Shown here piece after piece: positions 8,225 to 16,479 of a DNA stretch of 28,201 bases. Under the pieces are notes generated by a model, which was not told where the DNA came from, searched no databases, and was given only the letters and a program-made list of their open reading frames with translations. Positions within the stretch are counted from its first letter, which is position 1. Every line of letters begins with the position of its first letter. The translations under genes and the position numbers were made by a program. The DNA is from Chloroflexi bacterium UBA4733 (GTDB taxonomy: Bacteria > Chloroflexota > UBA4733): NCBI GenBank assembly GCA_002404055.1, contig DHIZ01000289.1:26772-54972 (forward strand), given 5' to 3'.

Positions 8225-9088
8225 CTACCCCAGCCCGGCGAACAGGCTTTCTTCCATTGCGGGCGCAGCTACCCGCGACTGGACCCGAGTAAAGGTCTCC
8301 GTGCCGAAAAACTGTCGCACGATATCGTCGGGCATCGTCAGGAAGAAGTTATCGGGACCAAGCTGAGTGCGATGCACCCGCAGCGCCTCGCGCTTCTGCA
8401 GGACGAAATTGCCAACGTCGACGCGGGTCGTGACTTGCTCGTCGGGCACTGTAAAGTCGGCAGGATCGCGCTCTGCCCCGCCGAATGGTGGGGCAATGCC
8501 GTGCTCACGCATCTCCTCGGCAAGCCGCCGAAACGCCGAGCGCGGGAAGGCTGTGTAATACAGTTTGGCGACGTGCCAGGCGGGCAGTTCTTGCTGAGGG
8601 AAGCGTGCCGGATCAGCCGCCGCCGCGATGGCAGCGAGCGTCGTGCGATGGGCGGCGATATGATCGGGGTGGCCGTAGCCGCCGCGCTCGTTGTAGGTGA
8701 CGACAACCTGCGGGCGGCACTGCCGGATCAAGCGCGTCACACGCTCGGTCGCCTCTTCTGGATCGGCGTTGTGGAAGTTGCGCGGGTCGGCGTTCTCCGG
8801 CGTGTCGACCATGCCGGAATCGCGATAGTCGAGGAAGTGCAACTCCGCGATGTTCAGAATGGCGCAGGCCTGGCGAAGTTCACCCTCGCGGATGATCGCC
8901 AGGCGCTCTAGCGCCTCCTGCGGATCAAGGTCGGGGTCGTGAATCTCACCCGCCTCGCCGCGTGTCGCGCAGACCAGCACCGTGTGTATCCCCGCTACGG
9001 CAGCCTTGGCGTAGGTACCGCCCATGCTGAATGCTTCATCATCCGGGTGGGCGTGTACGGCCAGCAGGGTCAGGGGTCGTTCGTTCAT
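8225..9088 (-). CDS. PIG-L/LmbE-family zinc-dependent N-deacetylase
   Basis: 287 residues beginning MNERPLTLLAVHAHPDDEAF. The zinc ligands of the family are visible: HPDD near residue 13 and HPDH in GGYGHPDHIAAH. The length and the C-terminal VDVGNFVLQKREALRVHRTQ region fit MshB/Mca-like members, which deacetylate GlcNAc-linked small molecules or hydrolyse thiol conjugates; the substrate cannot be told. ATG 9088 is preferred over longer readings because they run into the lipoprotein gene, which stops 7 bases upstream, implying co-transcription. Its stop lies 15 bases from the end of the convergent beta-lactamase-like gene. Confidence 0.88.
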   Translation of the reverse strand: MNERPLTLLAVHAHPDDEAFSMGGTYAKAAVAGIHTVLVCATRGEAGEIHDPDLDPQEALERLAIIREGELRQACAILNIAELHFLDYRDSGMVDTPENADPRNFHNADPEEATERVTRLIRQCRPQVVVTYNERGGYGHPDHIAAHRTTLAAIAAAADPARFPQQELPAWHVAKLYYTAFPRSAFRRLAEEMREHGIAPPFGGAERDPADFTVPDEQVTTRVDVGNFVLQKREALRVHRTQLGPDNFFLTMPDDIVRQFFGTETFTRVQSRVAAPAMEESLFAGLG

Positions 9089-9095
9089 CGCCTGA

Positions 9096-9668
9096 CTACG
9101 CTGCGGGAGGGGCGAGTGGCCCGGCGGTAGGGGGAACGACATACCAGATCTTGCCGACGGCCTGACCGGCGGTGTCGCCCGGCGCGGCGTCCTTGGAAAA
9201 GTAGTAGAGGGGCATGCCGTCATAGGCGACCTGGCTGCTGCCGTCACTGCGGGTGATGGTGCTGATCGTGCCTGGTACGCCCGCCGGCAAGCTCGGAGAA
9301 CCGGAAGCAATAAATGGCGGCCAGACCGTGAGACAGCCACCGGAGCAGTTGCTAACACCCGTCGTGTCCTTGGTGTACCAGTAGAGCGTGCGGCCAGAGG
9401 GATCCGTCAGGTGCTGGCCGAGCTTCGCGTCAGTCTTCACGACGACGGTCGTCGCTGCGGCCGCAGCGACGGACGCCGAAGTGGTCGCTGGCGCAGTGGT
9501 GGCTGCCGCCGAGGTCGTCAGTTGAATCGCCGCGGCCTGCGAGGCAAGCGCTGCCCCGACCTGGGAAGCCGCTGAGGCAGCGGAACTGGCGTTGCCGGTT
9601 GAGCCGCAGCCGGCGAGGACGAGCAGTATGGTGGGGACAAACAGGAGAAGACGGTGAGACGTATGCAT
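9096..9668 (-). CDS. Secreted lipoprotein with two Lipoprotein_15-type repeats
   Basis: 190 residues. A lipoprotein signal (HRLLLFVPTILLVLAGC, lipobox LAGC) is followed by a long low-complexity Ala/Ser/Thr linker (about residues 25-75) and two copies of the secreted repeat: GQHLTDPSGRTLYWYTKD with CSGGCLTVWPPF, then AYDGMPLYYFSKD with GKIWYVVPP. This repeat is common in bacterial surface lipoproteins of unknown function; the paired Cys around the Trp-Pro motif is typical. ATG 9668 has a GGAGG Shine-Dalgarno about 8 bases upstream. It is the first gene of a two-gene unit with the deacetylase. Confidence 0.88.
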   Translation of the reverse strand: MHTSHRLLLFVPTILLVLAGCGSTGNASSAASAASQVGAALASQAAAIQLTTSAAATTAPATTSASVAAAAATTVVVKTDAKLGQHLTDPSGRTLYWYTKDTTGVSNCSGGCLTVWPPFIASGSPSLPAGVPGTISTITRSDGSSQVAYDGMPLYYFSKDAAPGDTAGQAVGKIWYVVPPTAGPLAPPAA

Positions 9669-9836
9669 GAGAAATCCTCCAAATATGAGCGGCGAATACC
9701 GTCGTTGACTACCTCCAGCGTAACACAAGGGCCGTGCCTGTCCGAGGTAGTTCTCCGGTATCCCCAGGAATCCTTGAGGAGGCGCCGAACGCTCGGCTGA
9801 TCCGGCTGGACGCGCCATTAGGCTGCACACAAAAGA

Positions 9837-9866
9837 GTGAGCGACCGGATGTCCCCGGTCGCTCAC
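9837..9866. terminator. Bidirectional rho-independent terminator
   Basis: A perfect 12-bp stem GTGAGCGACCGG (9837-9848), loop ATGTCC and the complementary arm 9855-9866, with TTTT at 9869-9872 on the plus side and AAAA at 9831-9834 on the other, so it can act in both directions. On the minus strand it would end transcription from the MFS gene before the lipoprotein gene. Confidence 0.8.
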
Positions 9867-9872
9867 CCTTTT

Positions 9873-10087
9873 GGCCAGTTGGGTCTGCAGTCACCCTACT
9901 AGCTCCGGACCCTGCCACTCTGGCGGCTGGCGTGCTTCGGCAGAGCCTCGAAGTCCCAGCCCACCAGCGCCAGAGCGCGCAGTCCGACGGTGATGGCGCG
10001 TCACACGTAGTTGCCGAGGGCCATAGCGATGGCGCGGGGTCTCCACCTGCCGGTGGACGCATGTACCCTTGAAGTCGTAGGCGCGGG
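9873..10087. other. Intergenic stretch without a supported gene
   Basis: Between the terminator and the MFS stop. Minus-strand frames exist (TRAYDFKGTCVHRQ in one; RALALVGWDFEALPKH in another) but they are short, shift frame and match no family I recognise. They could be the worn end of an old transposase or other gene. No promoter, tRNA or repeat is apparent. Confidence 0.3.
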
Positions 10088-11311
10088 TCACTGTGCTTCC
10101 CGGCGCTCCTCCGGCGGCTGAATGCGCCGAAAGGTGGCGAGGATGGCCAGGTCGTACACGATCTTCAGGCCGCCAGCCACCAGGAAGGGCAGACCGAGGG
10201 CTGGCAGCGCCAGCGTTGCGCCGGCAAAGACGGGCGCCGCCGCTGCCGCCGCACTGCGAGCGACCGAAGTGATGCCCGCCGCCGCGGCGCGCTCGCCCGG
10301 CAGCACGACCGCCATCGTGTAGGACTGCCGCGTCGGCACATCCATCTGCGACAGCAGGCTGCGGCTGAGCAGCATGGCGATGGCGAAGCCGGCATTGGGC
10401 ATGAGCGGCACCAAAATCAGCATCACGTTGGACGGCAGGTGGGTGAAGACCATGGTGTTCAGGAGGCCGATGCGACGAGCGAGGGGCGGCGCAGCCAGGA
10501 AGGAGAGCGCACTCCCCATATTGACGCCAAAGAAGATCGCGCCCAAAGCGGTAATATCGACGCCGTAGCGCAGGTGAAACCAGTAGGCGACCAGTCCTTG
10601 CACTACAAAACCGCCGGCGAACGAATCGACGGCAAAGAGCGCCGTCAGTTTGACGACGATGGCGCGCGAGTGATGTACACCCAGACTGCTCTTGGCCACG
10701 CCGTCAGGATGACGAGCCACCTCGGCCCCGGCTGAGAGCCGCGAGTAGAGCAGGAGGAGGAGGATCGCGGCGGCGGCGTAGGCTCGGAGCAGCAGGTGGG
10801 AGCCGGCGCTGATCGACATGCCGAGCAACTGGGGCAGGGCGGCCGCTAGTGCGCCGAAGGCGCCGCTCAGCGAACCCACCAGGTTGTAGGCCGCGAACAG
10901 GCTGGTTCGCATGTCATCAGGCGCCGTCTGCGGCAGGATCGCTTGTTCGATGGAGAGAAACGGTCCAACCTCTTTGCCGGAAGGACTGATGGTCCCGAAG
11001 ATGGCGGTCAGGGAGAGCAGCAGGACATTGGTCGTGACCGTGAACGCCAGCCCGGCCAGCGCCATGAGCAACGCAGCGAGCAGCAGCACCCGCCGTCGCC
11101 CGATGCGGCCGCTGAAGGTCGTCAGCACTATGGTCATCATTGCGCCGCCCGCCAGGGCCGCCGTGAAGACGCCGCCAACGGCCGCCGTGCCGAGACCCAG
11201 GCCGGCCAGGTAGAGGCCGAGCGTGACGGAGAGAAAGCCGTAGGCGAAGCTGCGGAGCGCACAGGCAGCGAAGAGCAGGCGGCCATCCATTGAGAGGGCG
11301 AGCTTCCCCAC
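10088..11311 (-). CDS. Major facilitator superfamily transporter
   Basis: 407 residues with about 12 hydrophobic segments in two halves. The loop between helices 2 and 3 carries FSGRIGRRRVLLLAALL, the MFS signature (G-x-x-x-D/G-R-x-G-R-R type). A hydrophilic central loop lies around RLSAGAEVARHPDG. The subfamily often looks like drug or sugar efflux, but the substrate is not predictable. The start is uncertain: GTG 11311 gives the longest sensible N-terminus, with a GGAGG rather far upstream; ATG 11290 (MDGRLLFAACALRSFAYG) matches the point where family similarity seems to begin. It is transcribed divergently from the AbrB gene, with a terminator about 220 bases after its stop. Confidence 0.85.
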   Translation of the reverse strand: MGKLALSMDGRLLFAACALRSFAYGFLSVTLGLYLAGLGLGTAAVGGVFTAALAGGAMMTIVLTTFSGRIGRRRVLLLAALLMALAGLAFTVTTNVLLLSLTAIFGTISPSGKEVGPFLSIEQAILPQTAPDDMRTSLFAAYNLVGSLSGAFGALAAALPQLLGMSISAGSHLLLRAYAAAAILLLLLYSRLSAGAEVARHPDGVAKSSLGVHHSRAIVVKLTALFAVDSFAGGFVVQGLVAYWFHLRYGVDITALGAIFFGVNMGSALSFLAAPPLARRIGLLNTMVFTHLPSNVMLILVPLMPNAGFAIAMLLSRSLLSQMDVPTRQSYTMAVVLPGERAAAAGITSVARSAAAAAAPVFAGATLALPALGLPFLVAGGLKIVYDLAILATFRRIQPPEERREAQ

Positions 11312-11465
11312 TCCGAATCGCCCACCCTCCCCTATGTTCCGCGTCCCGAATTCCTGGAGCCAGTATCATAGGCCGCGTCGACGGCAAGGAGAGAAATGAG
11401 AGGAGATTGAGTGTATCTGGAAGGCTCACTCTGGCGGCGCTTGCTCGCTATCGGGAATGAGTACG

Positions 11466-11495
11466 TTGGACCTCCAGCCCTTTACGCTGTATGCT
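11466..11495 (+). promoter_or_regulatory. Candidate sigma-70 promoter for the AbrB-PIN pair
   Basis: TTGGAC at 11466-11471 and TATGCT at 11490-11495, spacing 18 bases, about 40 bases before the AbrB start. It is a reasonable but not perfect match, seen by eye. Confidence 0.35.
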
Positions 11496-11535
11496 TTACC
11501 TTGTTGCGGAGGCGCTCAGAGTAAGGGGTACAACC

Positions 11536-11760
11536 ATGGCGACCGTGTCGAGTAAGGGGCAGATTACGGTTCCCAAAGCAGTGCGGGAGGCACTGGGTCT
11601 TGAGGCGGGCACGGAGATCAGTTTTGAGTTGCAACCAGGTGGGGTCGTCTTGCGAAAAGAGATTTCCGAAGCCGTCCTTCAGCGGTGGAAGGGGCATCTC
11701 AAGGGGCAGGCTGCCGGGCGGTCAACCGATGAGGTGATCCTGGAGATGCGCGGAGAATGA
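11536..11760 (+). CDS. AbrB/SpoVT-type (VapB-like) antitoxin
   Basis: 74 residues. The N-terminal swapped-hairpin DNA-binding domain is typical: MATVSSKGQITVPKAVREAL followed by GLEAGTEISFELQPGGVVLRK. The C-terminal tail (WKGHLKGQAAGRSTDEVILE) fits the toxin-neutralising end of a VapB antitoxin. ATG 11536 follows AAGGGG at about 8 bases. Its TGA overlaps the ATG of the PIN-domain ORF (ATGA), the usual antitoxin-toxin coupling. The toxin is truncated, so this antitoxin is now an orphan; such antitoxins normally repress their own promoter. Confidence 0.88.
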   Translation: MATVSSKGQITVPKAVREALGLEAGTEISFELQPGGVVLRKEISEAVLQRWKGHLKGQAAGRSTDEVILEMRGE

Positions 11761-11900
11761 CTACCGGGAGCGATACCAACATCCTTTTGGACATTCTGTT
11801 CGACAGCCCAGAATTTGGCGAGGCGTCGATGCGAGCGTTGCATACAGCACTGGCGACCATTCCTGGGTACCCTAATGCTTCGCAATTCCAGGCTCGGTGA
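11757..11900 (+). pseudogene. Truncated PIN-domain (VapC) toxin
   Basis: ATG 11757 overlaps the antitoxin stop. The frame reads MTTGSDTNILLDILFDSPEF then GEASMRALHTALA, the standard first strand and helix of a PIN ribonuclease with the first catalytic Asp (in SDTN). After about 35 residues the homology ends ([14 protein letters not shown]) and the frame stops at 11900, where a VapC should be about 130 residues. The other acidic residues are missing. The last 29 bases overlap the 3' end of purE on the other strand, so a deletion junction probably lies near 11865. Confidence 0.8.
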
Positions 11901-12417
11901 ACTCGGCCTGCACCGCAGCATCCTTGGCACGCACTGTGTCGGCCAGGCTGGCCTGGTAGCGCTCCATGGCTTGACGGAGCGCCGGCATTGTTGCGCCGAG
12001 GATGCGGATCGCCAGTAGGCCGGCGTTTCGTGCGCCGCCGATGGAGACGGTGGCGACAGGAACTCCCGCCGGCATCTGCACGATGGAGAGGAGCGAGTCC
12101 AGCCCGTCGAGATGCGCCAGTGGCACAGGCACGCCGATCACCGGCAGCGGCGTGGCGGCCGCCAGCATGCCGGGCAGGTGGGCGGCGCCGCCCGCGCCGG
12201 CGATGATGACGGCCAGACCGCGCTCCGCCGCCGTCCTCGCGTAGTCGAGCATGGCCAGCGGCGTGCGGTGCGCTGAGATCACCCGCACTTCGTAGTGTAC
12301 GGCAAACTCGGCCAGCACGTCGGCGGCGGCGCGCATGACTGTGAGGTCGGAATCGCTGCCCATCACCACCCCGACCAGGGGCCGGCGGGTCGCCCCGCCG
12401 CCTGTTGAGTCGATCAT
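11872..12417 (-). CDS. purE: N5-carboxyaminoimidazole ribonucleotide mutase (PurE)
   Basis: 181 residues. It converts N5-CAIR to CAIR in purine synthesis. The family motifs are present: [10 protein letters not shown] at the substrate phosphate site, SAHRTP with the catalytic His, [13 protein letters not shown], and [29 protein letters not shown] 12417 overlaps the purK stop as ATGA, with GAGGAG about 7 bases upstream, so purK and purE are translated as a coupled pair. Its 3' end overlaps the truncated PIN ORF; the last residues ([11 protein letters not shown]) may have been altered by the rearrangement that removed the toxin. Confidence 0.95.
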   Translation of the reverse strand: MIDSTGGGATRRPLVGVVMGSDSDLTVMRAAADVLAEFAVHYEVRVISAHRTPLAMLDYARTAAERGLAVIIAGAGGAAHLPGMLAAATPLPVIGVPVPLAHLDGLDSLLSIVQMPAGVPVATVSIGGARNAGLLAIRILGATMPALRQAMERYQASLADTVRAKDAAVQAEFTEPGIAKH

Positions 12418-13610
12418 GCCGGCTCCTCGCCTACTTTGCCGCACGCCAGCAACCGGGCGCCCTCCTGCGCTCGGCGGCGCGTCTCGGCGAGGTTTGTGCC
12501 GACGACGGTGACGTGGCCCAGCTTGCGGCCCGGTCGCGCTGCTTTGCTGTACAGATGAACATGCAGGTCCGGCAGGGATAGTGCCAGCGGCAGGTTCGTT
12601 CGCGGATCAGCACCCGTGGCGGCGCCCAGCACGTTGACCGTCACGACCGCCGGCGCGACGAGCGCCGGATCACCCAAGGGCCAGTCCGCCACGGCGCGCA
12701 GATGGTTCTCGAACTGAGACGTGACGCATCCTTCGATGGAATAGTGGCCCGAGTTGTGCGGCCGCATGGCAAGCTCGTTGACCAGGAGCGCGCCGCCGGA
12801 CTGAAAGATCTCCACGGCAAGCACCCCCGTCACGTCGATGGCGGCGGCAATCTGCGCTGCCAGTTCCTGGGCCTGGCAGCGTAGCGCGTCCGGAATTGGC
12901 GCGGGGGCAAGCACCTCCCGGCAGATGCCGCCAACCTGGACCGTTTCGACAACTGGGTAGACCACTGTTTCACCGCCGGGCCGCCTGGCTACGAGCACGG
13001 CCAGCTCGCGTTCTATCGACACGTAGCGCTCTACCAGGAGTTCCAGGTGACGCCGGGCGGCCTGGTCCAGCACGGCCGACGCCGCGGCCGGGTCGGCGAC
13101 GAGCCAGACGCCGCGGCCATCGTAGCCACCCTGCGCAGCCTTGAGGATGATGGGCCAGCCCTGGTCGGCGGCGAACGTACACACCTCCTCCAGGTTATGC
13201 ACAAGCCGAAAGGGCGGAATCGGCAAGCCCAGCGTTGCCAGGTCCTCGCGCTGACGCCGTTTGTTCTGGGCGAGCGCCAGGACCCTGCTGGAGGGCCGGA
13301 ACACGCTGCCGGACGCCTGCAGCGCCGCGACGGCGGCCGTGTCGATCAGTTCATGGTCGAAGGTCACGACATCACAGCCGGCGACAAAGTTCGTGAGACG
13401 GCGCAAGGCCTGGGGAGAGCCCAGCATGACATCGGCTCCCACACGGGCAGCACTGTCGCCAGCGTGTTCCGCCAGTAGGCGCACCGTCAGACCCAGCGAG
13501 ATACCGGCCTGGTAGGTCATGCGAGCCAGTTGCCCTGCGCCAACGATACCGATGCGCCGTAGAGGTGAGTCGATACGAGCGTCGGTGTTGTTCGTCGTCA
13601 TCACCGTCAT
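12414..13610 (-). CDS. purK: N5-carboxyaminoimidazole ribonucleotide synthase (PurK)
   Basis: 398 residues, ATP-grasp fold. It makes N5-CAIR from AIR, bicarbonate and ATP, supplying PurE. Seen are the N-terminal [11 protein letters not shown] nucleotide-fold loop, TFDHELID (the family usually has TFEFE), the ATP-grasp segments [19 protein letters not shown] and [12 protein letters not shown], and the metal/AIR region [27 protein letters not shown] 13610 is chosen as the first Met before the recognisable domain ([14 protein letters not shown]); ATG 13601 is the alternative. Longer readings run into the hairpin repeats. It is the first gene of the purK-purE unit. Confidence 0.93.
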   Translation of the reverse strand: MTVMTTNNTDARIDSPLRRIGIVGAGQLARMTYQAGISLGLTVRLLAEHAGDSAARVGADVMLGSPQALRRLTNFVAGCDVVTFDHELIDTAAVAALQASGSVFRPSSRVLALAQNKRRQREDLATLGLPIPPFRLVHNLEEVCTFAADQGWPIILKAAQGGYDGRGVWLVADPAAASAVLDQAARRHLELLVERYVSIERELAVLVARRPGGETVVYPVVETVQVGGICREVLAPAPIPDALRCQAQELAAQIAAAIDVTGVLAVEIFQSGGALLVNELAMRPHNSGHYSIEGCVTSQFENHLRAVADWPLGDPALVAPAVVTVNVLGAATGADPRTNLPLALSLPDLHVHLYSKAARPGRKLGHVTVVGTNLAETRRRAQEGARLLACGKVGEEPA

Positions 13611-13741
13611 ATGTTCTTCAATGCTCCAGCAGGATACACCAAACCCAGCATGTCCTGCCTGTCCTGCCGAGCGAAGTGTACCAACTGGTGGAACTTCTGG
13701 CGGATGCATTCGTCTCAAGCGCTGTAGCTGCAACGGTGTCC

Positions 13742-13805
13742 AGCCTGCTTCAGCAGGCTTGCGGGTACCCACTTGTGGGTGCGTAGTCCTACGTTTGAGC
13801 GTAGG
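13742..13805. repeat. Run of short palindromes (REP-like hairpin array)
   Basis: Between divergent purK and the histidine kinase gene. Successive hairpins are AGCCTGCTTCAGCAGGCT (13742-13759), ACCCAC-TT-GTGGGT (13767-13780), and CGTAG/CTACG overlapping CCTACG (13788-13793) with CGTAGG (13800-13805). The layout resembles the array at 18641-18744. The rest of the 321-base gap shows no gene. Confidence 0.6.
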
Positions 13806-13931
13806 GTGGGCAGCCGGCCAGTGCAGGGCGGTAGTACTTCAGGCGAACCATGCAAGCAAGCCGGGAGGCGTGTCCTACACTGTTGGAGATGGGCTGACGT
13901 GGCGCCATCGCGATGGCGCAGGCGGAATGAG

Positions 13932-15113
13932 ATGCGAGCGGACGACCTCCGGCAGTTTATGGTGCGGGCGTTTCGGAGCGCCTATGAGCAGCGGCATCCC
14001 TACCGGCTGCGGCCCTTCCTGGAGTGTGTCGCCAGTATAGGGCTGCTCTGGGCCGCCCTCGCCCTGCTGGAGCAGGGCGCCGGTGTTGTCGCGCCCGGTT
14101 CGCCCTACCTGCTGGTGATCCTGGCCCTGGCGTTGCGCTGGGGCCTGCGCGTCGGGCTGGTCTCGTCGCTGCTGGCGGTACTGGCCGAGGAAATTGGTCT
14201 TCCAGCGAAGGCTGTGGGACCTGCGCCGGTGCCCCATGCGCTGACCCACTTCATTCTCTATGCGGCGGTGGCGCTGTCCGTGGGCGTCCTGGCCTCGTTC
14301 TACCGGCGGGAGCGGCTGCTGGCGGAGCGGGCGGCGGAGCAGGAGCGCCATGCTGCTGAATATCAGCGGCGCATGGTCGGCATCCTGGCCCACGACCTGA
14401 AGGCGCCGATCACGGCGGTGCGTGGCTACATGGAACTGGCGCGGCGGCATGATCGGCTGGGGCAGCGCGAGCGGGCCGATGAGGCGTTGGCCATCGCCCT
14501 CGGGCAGGTCGATCGCCTGACCGGCATGATCACCAACCTGGTGGAGGCCAGCCGTATCGAGCAGGAGGCACTGTCGTTGCTGGCCGTTGCGCTCGGTCCG
14601 GCCCTGAACCGGTTGGTGACGACCTTCAGCAGCGATCCGTTGCATCCACTTGTCGTCGACATCCTGGCGACGGAGGAGATCGGCGTTCAGTCCGATCCGA
14701 CTGCGCTGGACCGTATTCTCGATAATCTCCTCAGCAACGCCGTCAAGTATTCACCGGAAGGCGGCGCGATCCGTATCAGCGTCCGCCCGCACGATGACAG
14801 TGTGCTGATCAGCATCAGTGACCAGGGTATCGGCGTGCCCATCGAGGAACGGGAGAAAATCTTCGCCCCCTATTACCGTGGGAGCAATCAACATTTCGCC
14901 ACGGGCGCCGGCGTTGGCCTCTATATTTGCCGGGAACTGGCGAGCAAGATGGGAGGATCGCTGTGCTACGCCCCCAACCCGGGCGGCGGTAGCCTGTTCA
15001 CCCTCACGTTAATCAGCGCCGCCCTGCCCCCGGCCGCGCGGTCCACGCCACGGCATCGCAACGTGGACGTCCGTGCGCTCATGGCCTCAGGGCAATCAAG
15101 CCGGCGGATGTAG
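13932..15113 (+). CDS. Membrane sensor histidine kinase (orphan)
   Basis: 393 residues. About four N-terminal membrane helices (residues 30-48, 57-70, 72-88, 104-123) with very short loops, so the sensor lies in the membrane. The HisKA H-box is HDLKAPITAVRGY with H154, and the ATPase has the N-box LDRILDNLLSNAVKYSPEGG, G1 DQGIGVP, F-box IFAPYYRGS and G2 GAGVGLYICREL. It should autophosphorylate H154 and pass phosphate to a response regulator, but none lies within this window. ATG 13932 follows AGGCGG at about 10 bases. The signal is unknown. The C-terminal tail after the ATPase domain is Arg/Ser-rich and probably disordered. Confidence 0.92.
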   Translation: MRADDLRQFMVRAFRSAYEQRHPYRLRPFLECVASIGLLWAALALLEQGAGVVAPGSPYLLVILALALRWGLRVGLVSSLLAVLAEEIGLPAKAVGPAPVPHALTHFILYAAVALSVGVLASFYRRERLLAERAAEQERHAAEYQRRMVGILAHDLKAPITAVRGYMELARRHDRLGQRERADEALAIALGQVDRLTGMITNLVEASRIEQEALSLLAVALGPALNRLVTTFSSDPLHPLVVDILATEEIGVQSDPTALDRILDNLLSNAVKYSPEGGAIRISVRPHDDSVLISISDQGIGVPIEEREKIFAPYYRGSNQHFATGAGVGLYICRELASKMGGSLCYAPNPGGGSLFTLTLISAALPPAARSTPRHRNVDVRALMASGQSSRRM

Positions 15114-15275
15114 CGGCGCGAGGGCCAACCGGTGAAGGGTCCCCTTTCCGCGTATCATCGTTATTGTTAAGTCTTCCTAAAATCCTGTTGCGGCTCCTTG
15201 TAAATTGCGCCGGCTGGTGTTAACTTGTTACTATCGGAGTCCGGGTCACTTGTTCTCGTGAAAGGATGAGGCGGC

Positions 15276-15479
15276 GTGGCGAGTCAGGCAGCCGTCTACG
15301 TGCATGCAATCGCGATGCTGCACGATCGCCAATTGACGCTGGCGGCTGAACTCGCCGACCAGCCGGAGGATGCGGCGTTGCGCGACGAGCAGGCCGGACT
15401 GAACCGGTCGCTGCGCCTCTTTCGTTCCCGCCTGCGGCGCACCGACGAGGCAACCGCCGTCGAAGCCCCCCGTCGTTAG
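15276..15479 (+). CDS. Small hypothetical protein, 67 aa
   Basis: GTG 15276, with GATGAGG a few bases upstream, opens a frame of mostly helical sequence (AAVYVHAIAMLHDRQLTLAA, then DEQAGLNRSLRLFRSRLRR). An AT-richer stretch before it holds TTGTAA (15198-15203), 17 bases, TAACTT (15221-15226), a possible promoter. The stop codon overlaps that of the convergent IolE-like gene by two bases. No family is recognised; it could be a small regulatory partner or a chance frame, and the RBS and upstream AT-rich patch favour a gene. Confidence 0.5.
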   Translation: MASQAAVYVHAIAMLHDRQLTLAAELADQPEDAALRDEQAGLNRSLRLFRSRLRRTDEATAVEAPRR

Positions 15480-16378
15480 AGACCCATCCGTCGTAACGTT
15501 TCCCGGCTCTGGTATGCCTGCGTTTGCGCGATGGCCTGTTGCTGCATGGTCAGAAGCCGGCGATCTTGTTCCACAACGAGCCAACCGTCGTAACCGGTTG
15601 AACGGAGGGCGTTCAGCATGGCGCGCAGATCAACGGCGCCATCGCCCAGCGGCACGAAGATGCCGCGTCCCACCGCTTCGGAGAAGCTCCACCCACCCGT
15701 CCGGGCTTCCTGCAATATGGTTGCGGAGACGTCCTTCAGGTGGACGTGGCGCACCCGTGCGCGGTGGCGCTGCGTCATCGTGAGGACATCGACGCCGGCG
15801 TAGGCCAGGTGTCCGCTGTCGATACAGAGGCCGACCAGTGACGGGTCGGTGCGCTGCAGCAGTTGCTCGATTTCCGCTTCGGTTTCCACATAACTTCCGA
15901 CATGGGGATGGAAGGCAGTGGTGAGACCAAGCTCTCTGGCCGCACCGGCGATAGCAGTTGCGCCATCCGCGAAGCGCCGCCAGGCGTCTGCGTCGAAGGC
16001 AGGCGTGCTGCCCGGCGTGACGTGGCCGGCTGCCGCCAGGCGTGCGGCGTCGCCGGCTTCCGCCAGCACCAGCACGGTCGCGCCGAGGTCGTGCAGCCGA
16101 CGCGCCACCTCCTGCGCAAACTGCTGCTGTTCGGCCAGCCGTTCGGCCACATGGAGCGTCACCGGGCAAAAGCCGCCGATCAGCGTGAGGCCGCGCCGGT
16201 CAAGGTCGCCCCGCAGTTGCTCAATGTTGTCGGGCAGGTAGCCCCAGGGACCGAGCTCTGTGCCGGCGTACCCCGTCGCGGCCATCTCATCCAGCACCTG
16301 AGCGGCCGGCAGCACCTGCCCCCAGTCCGGCATCTCGCTGACGCCCCAGGAAATTGGCGCCGTGCCTACACGCATCAT
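15476..16378 (-). CDS. IolE-like sugar isomerase/dehydratase, TIM barrel
   Basis: 300 residues of the AP-endonuclease-2/xylose-isomerase-like fold. It starts MMRVGTAPISWGVSEMPDWG and continues with YAGTELGPWGYLP, close to 2-keto-myo-inositol dehydratase (IolE). Metal-site segments of the fold are visible: LVLAEAGD, TAFHPHVGSYVE, LCIDSGHLAYAG, RVRHVHLKDV and LVVEQD. ATG 16378 follows GGAG at about 9 bases. It is divergent from the ThDP enzyme gene, 101 bases apart. An inositol or related sugar route is likely from the pair, but the other iol genes are not in the window; a related epimerase role is possible. Confidence 0.8.
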   Translation of the reverse strand: MMRVGTAPISWGVSEMPDWGQVLPAAQVLDEMAATGYAGTELGPWGYLPDNIEQLRGDLDRRGLTLIGGFCPVTLHVAERLAEQQQFAQEVARRLHDLGATVLVLAEAGDAARLAAAGHVTPGSTPAFDADAWRRFADGATAIAGAARELGLTTAFHPHVGSYVETEAEIEQLLQRTDPSLVGLCIDSGHLAYAGVDVLTMTQRHRARVRHVHLKDVSATILQEARTGGWSFSEAVGRGIFVPLGDGAVDLRAMLNALRSTGYDGWLVVEQDRRLLTMQQQAIAQTQAYQSRETLRRMGL

Positions 16379-16400
16379 GCGTTCGTCTCCTGCCACCCTG

Positions 16401-16428
16401 TTGCGCGCCCCGTTTACGCTACTATACT
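16401..16428 (+). promoter_or_regulatory. Candidate promoter of the ThDP enzyme gene
   Basis: TTGCGC at 16401-16406, 16 bases, TATACT at 16423-16428, about 50 bases before ATG 16480. The -10 is a good match and the -35 partial. Confidence 0.4.
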
Positions 16429-16479
16429 TGCCACAGCGCAAACGTGCGGACGGCAGCGTGTCATTGCGGAGGGTTTACC

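Noticed and set aside
9891..10091. 66-codon minus-strand frame after the MFS gene
   Set aside because: No family, partial signals split over two frames, probably a relic at best.
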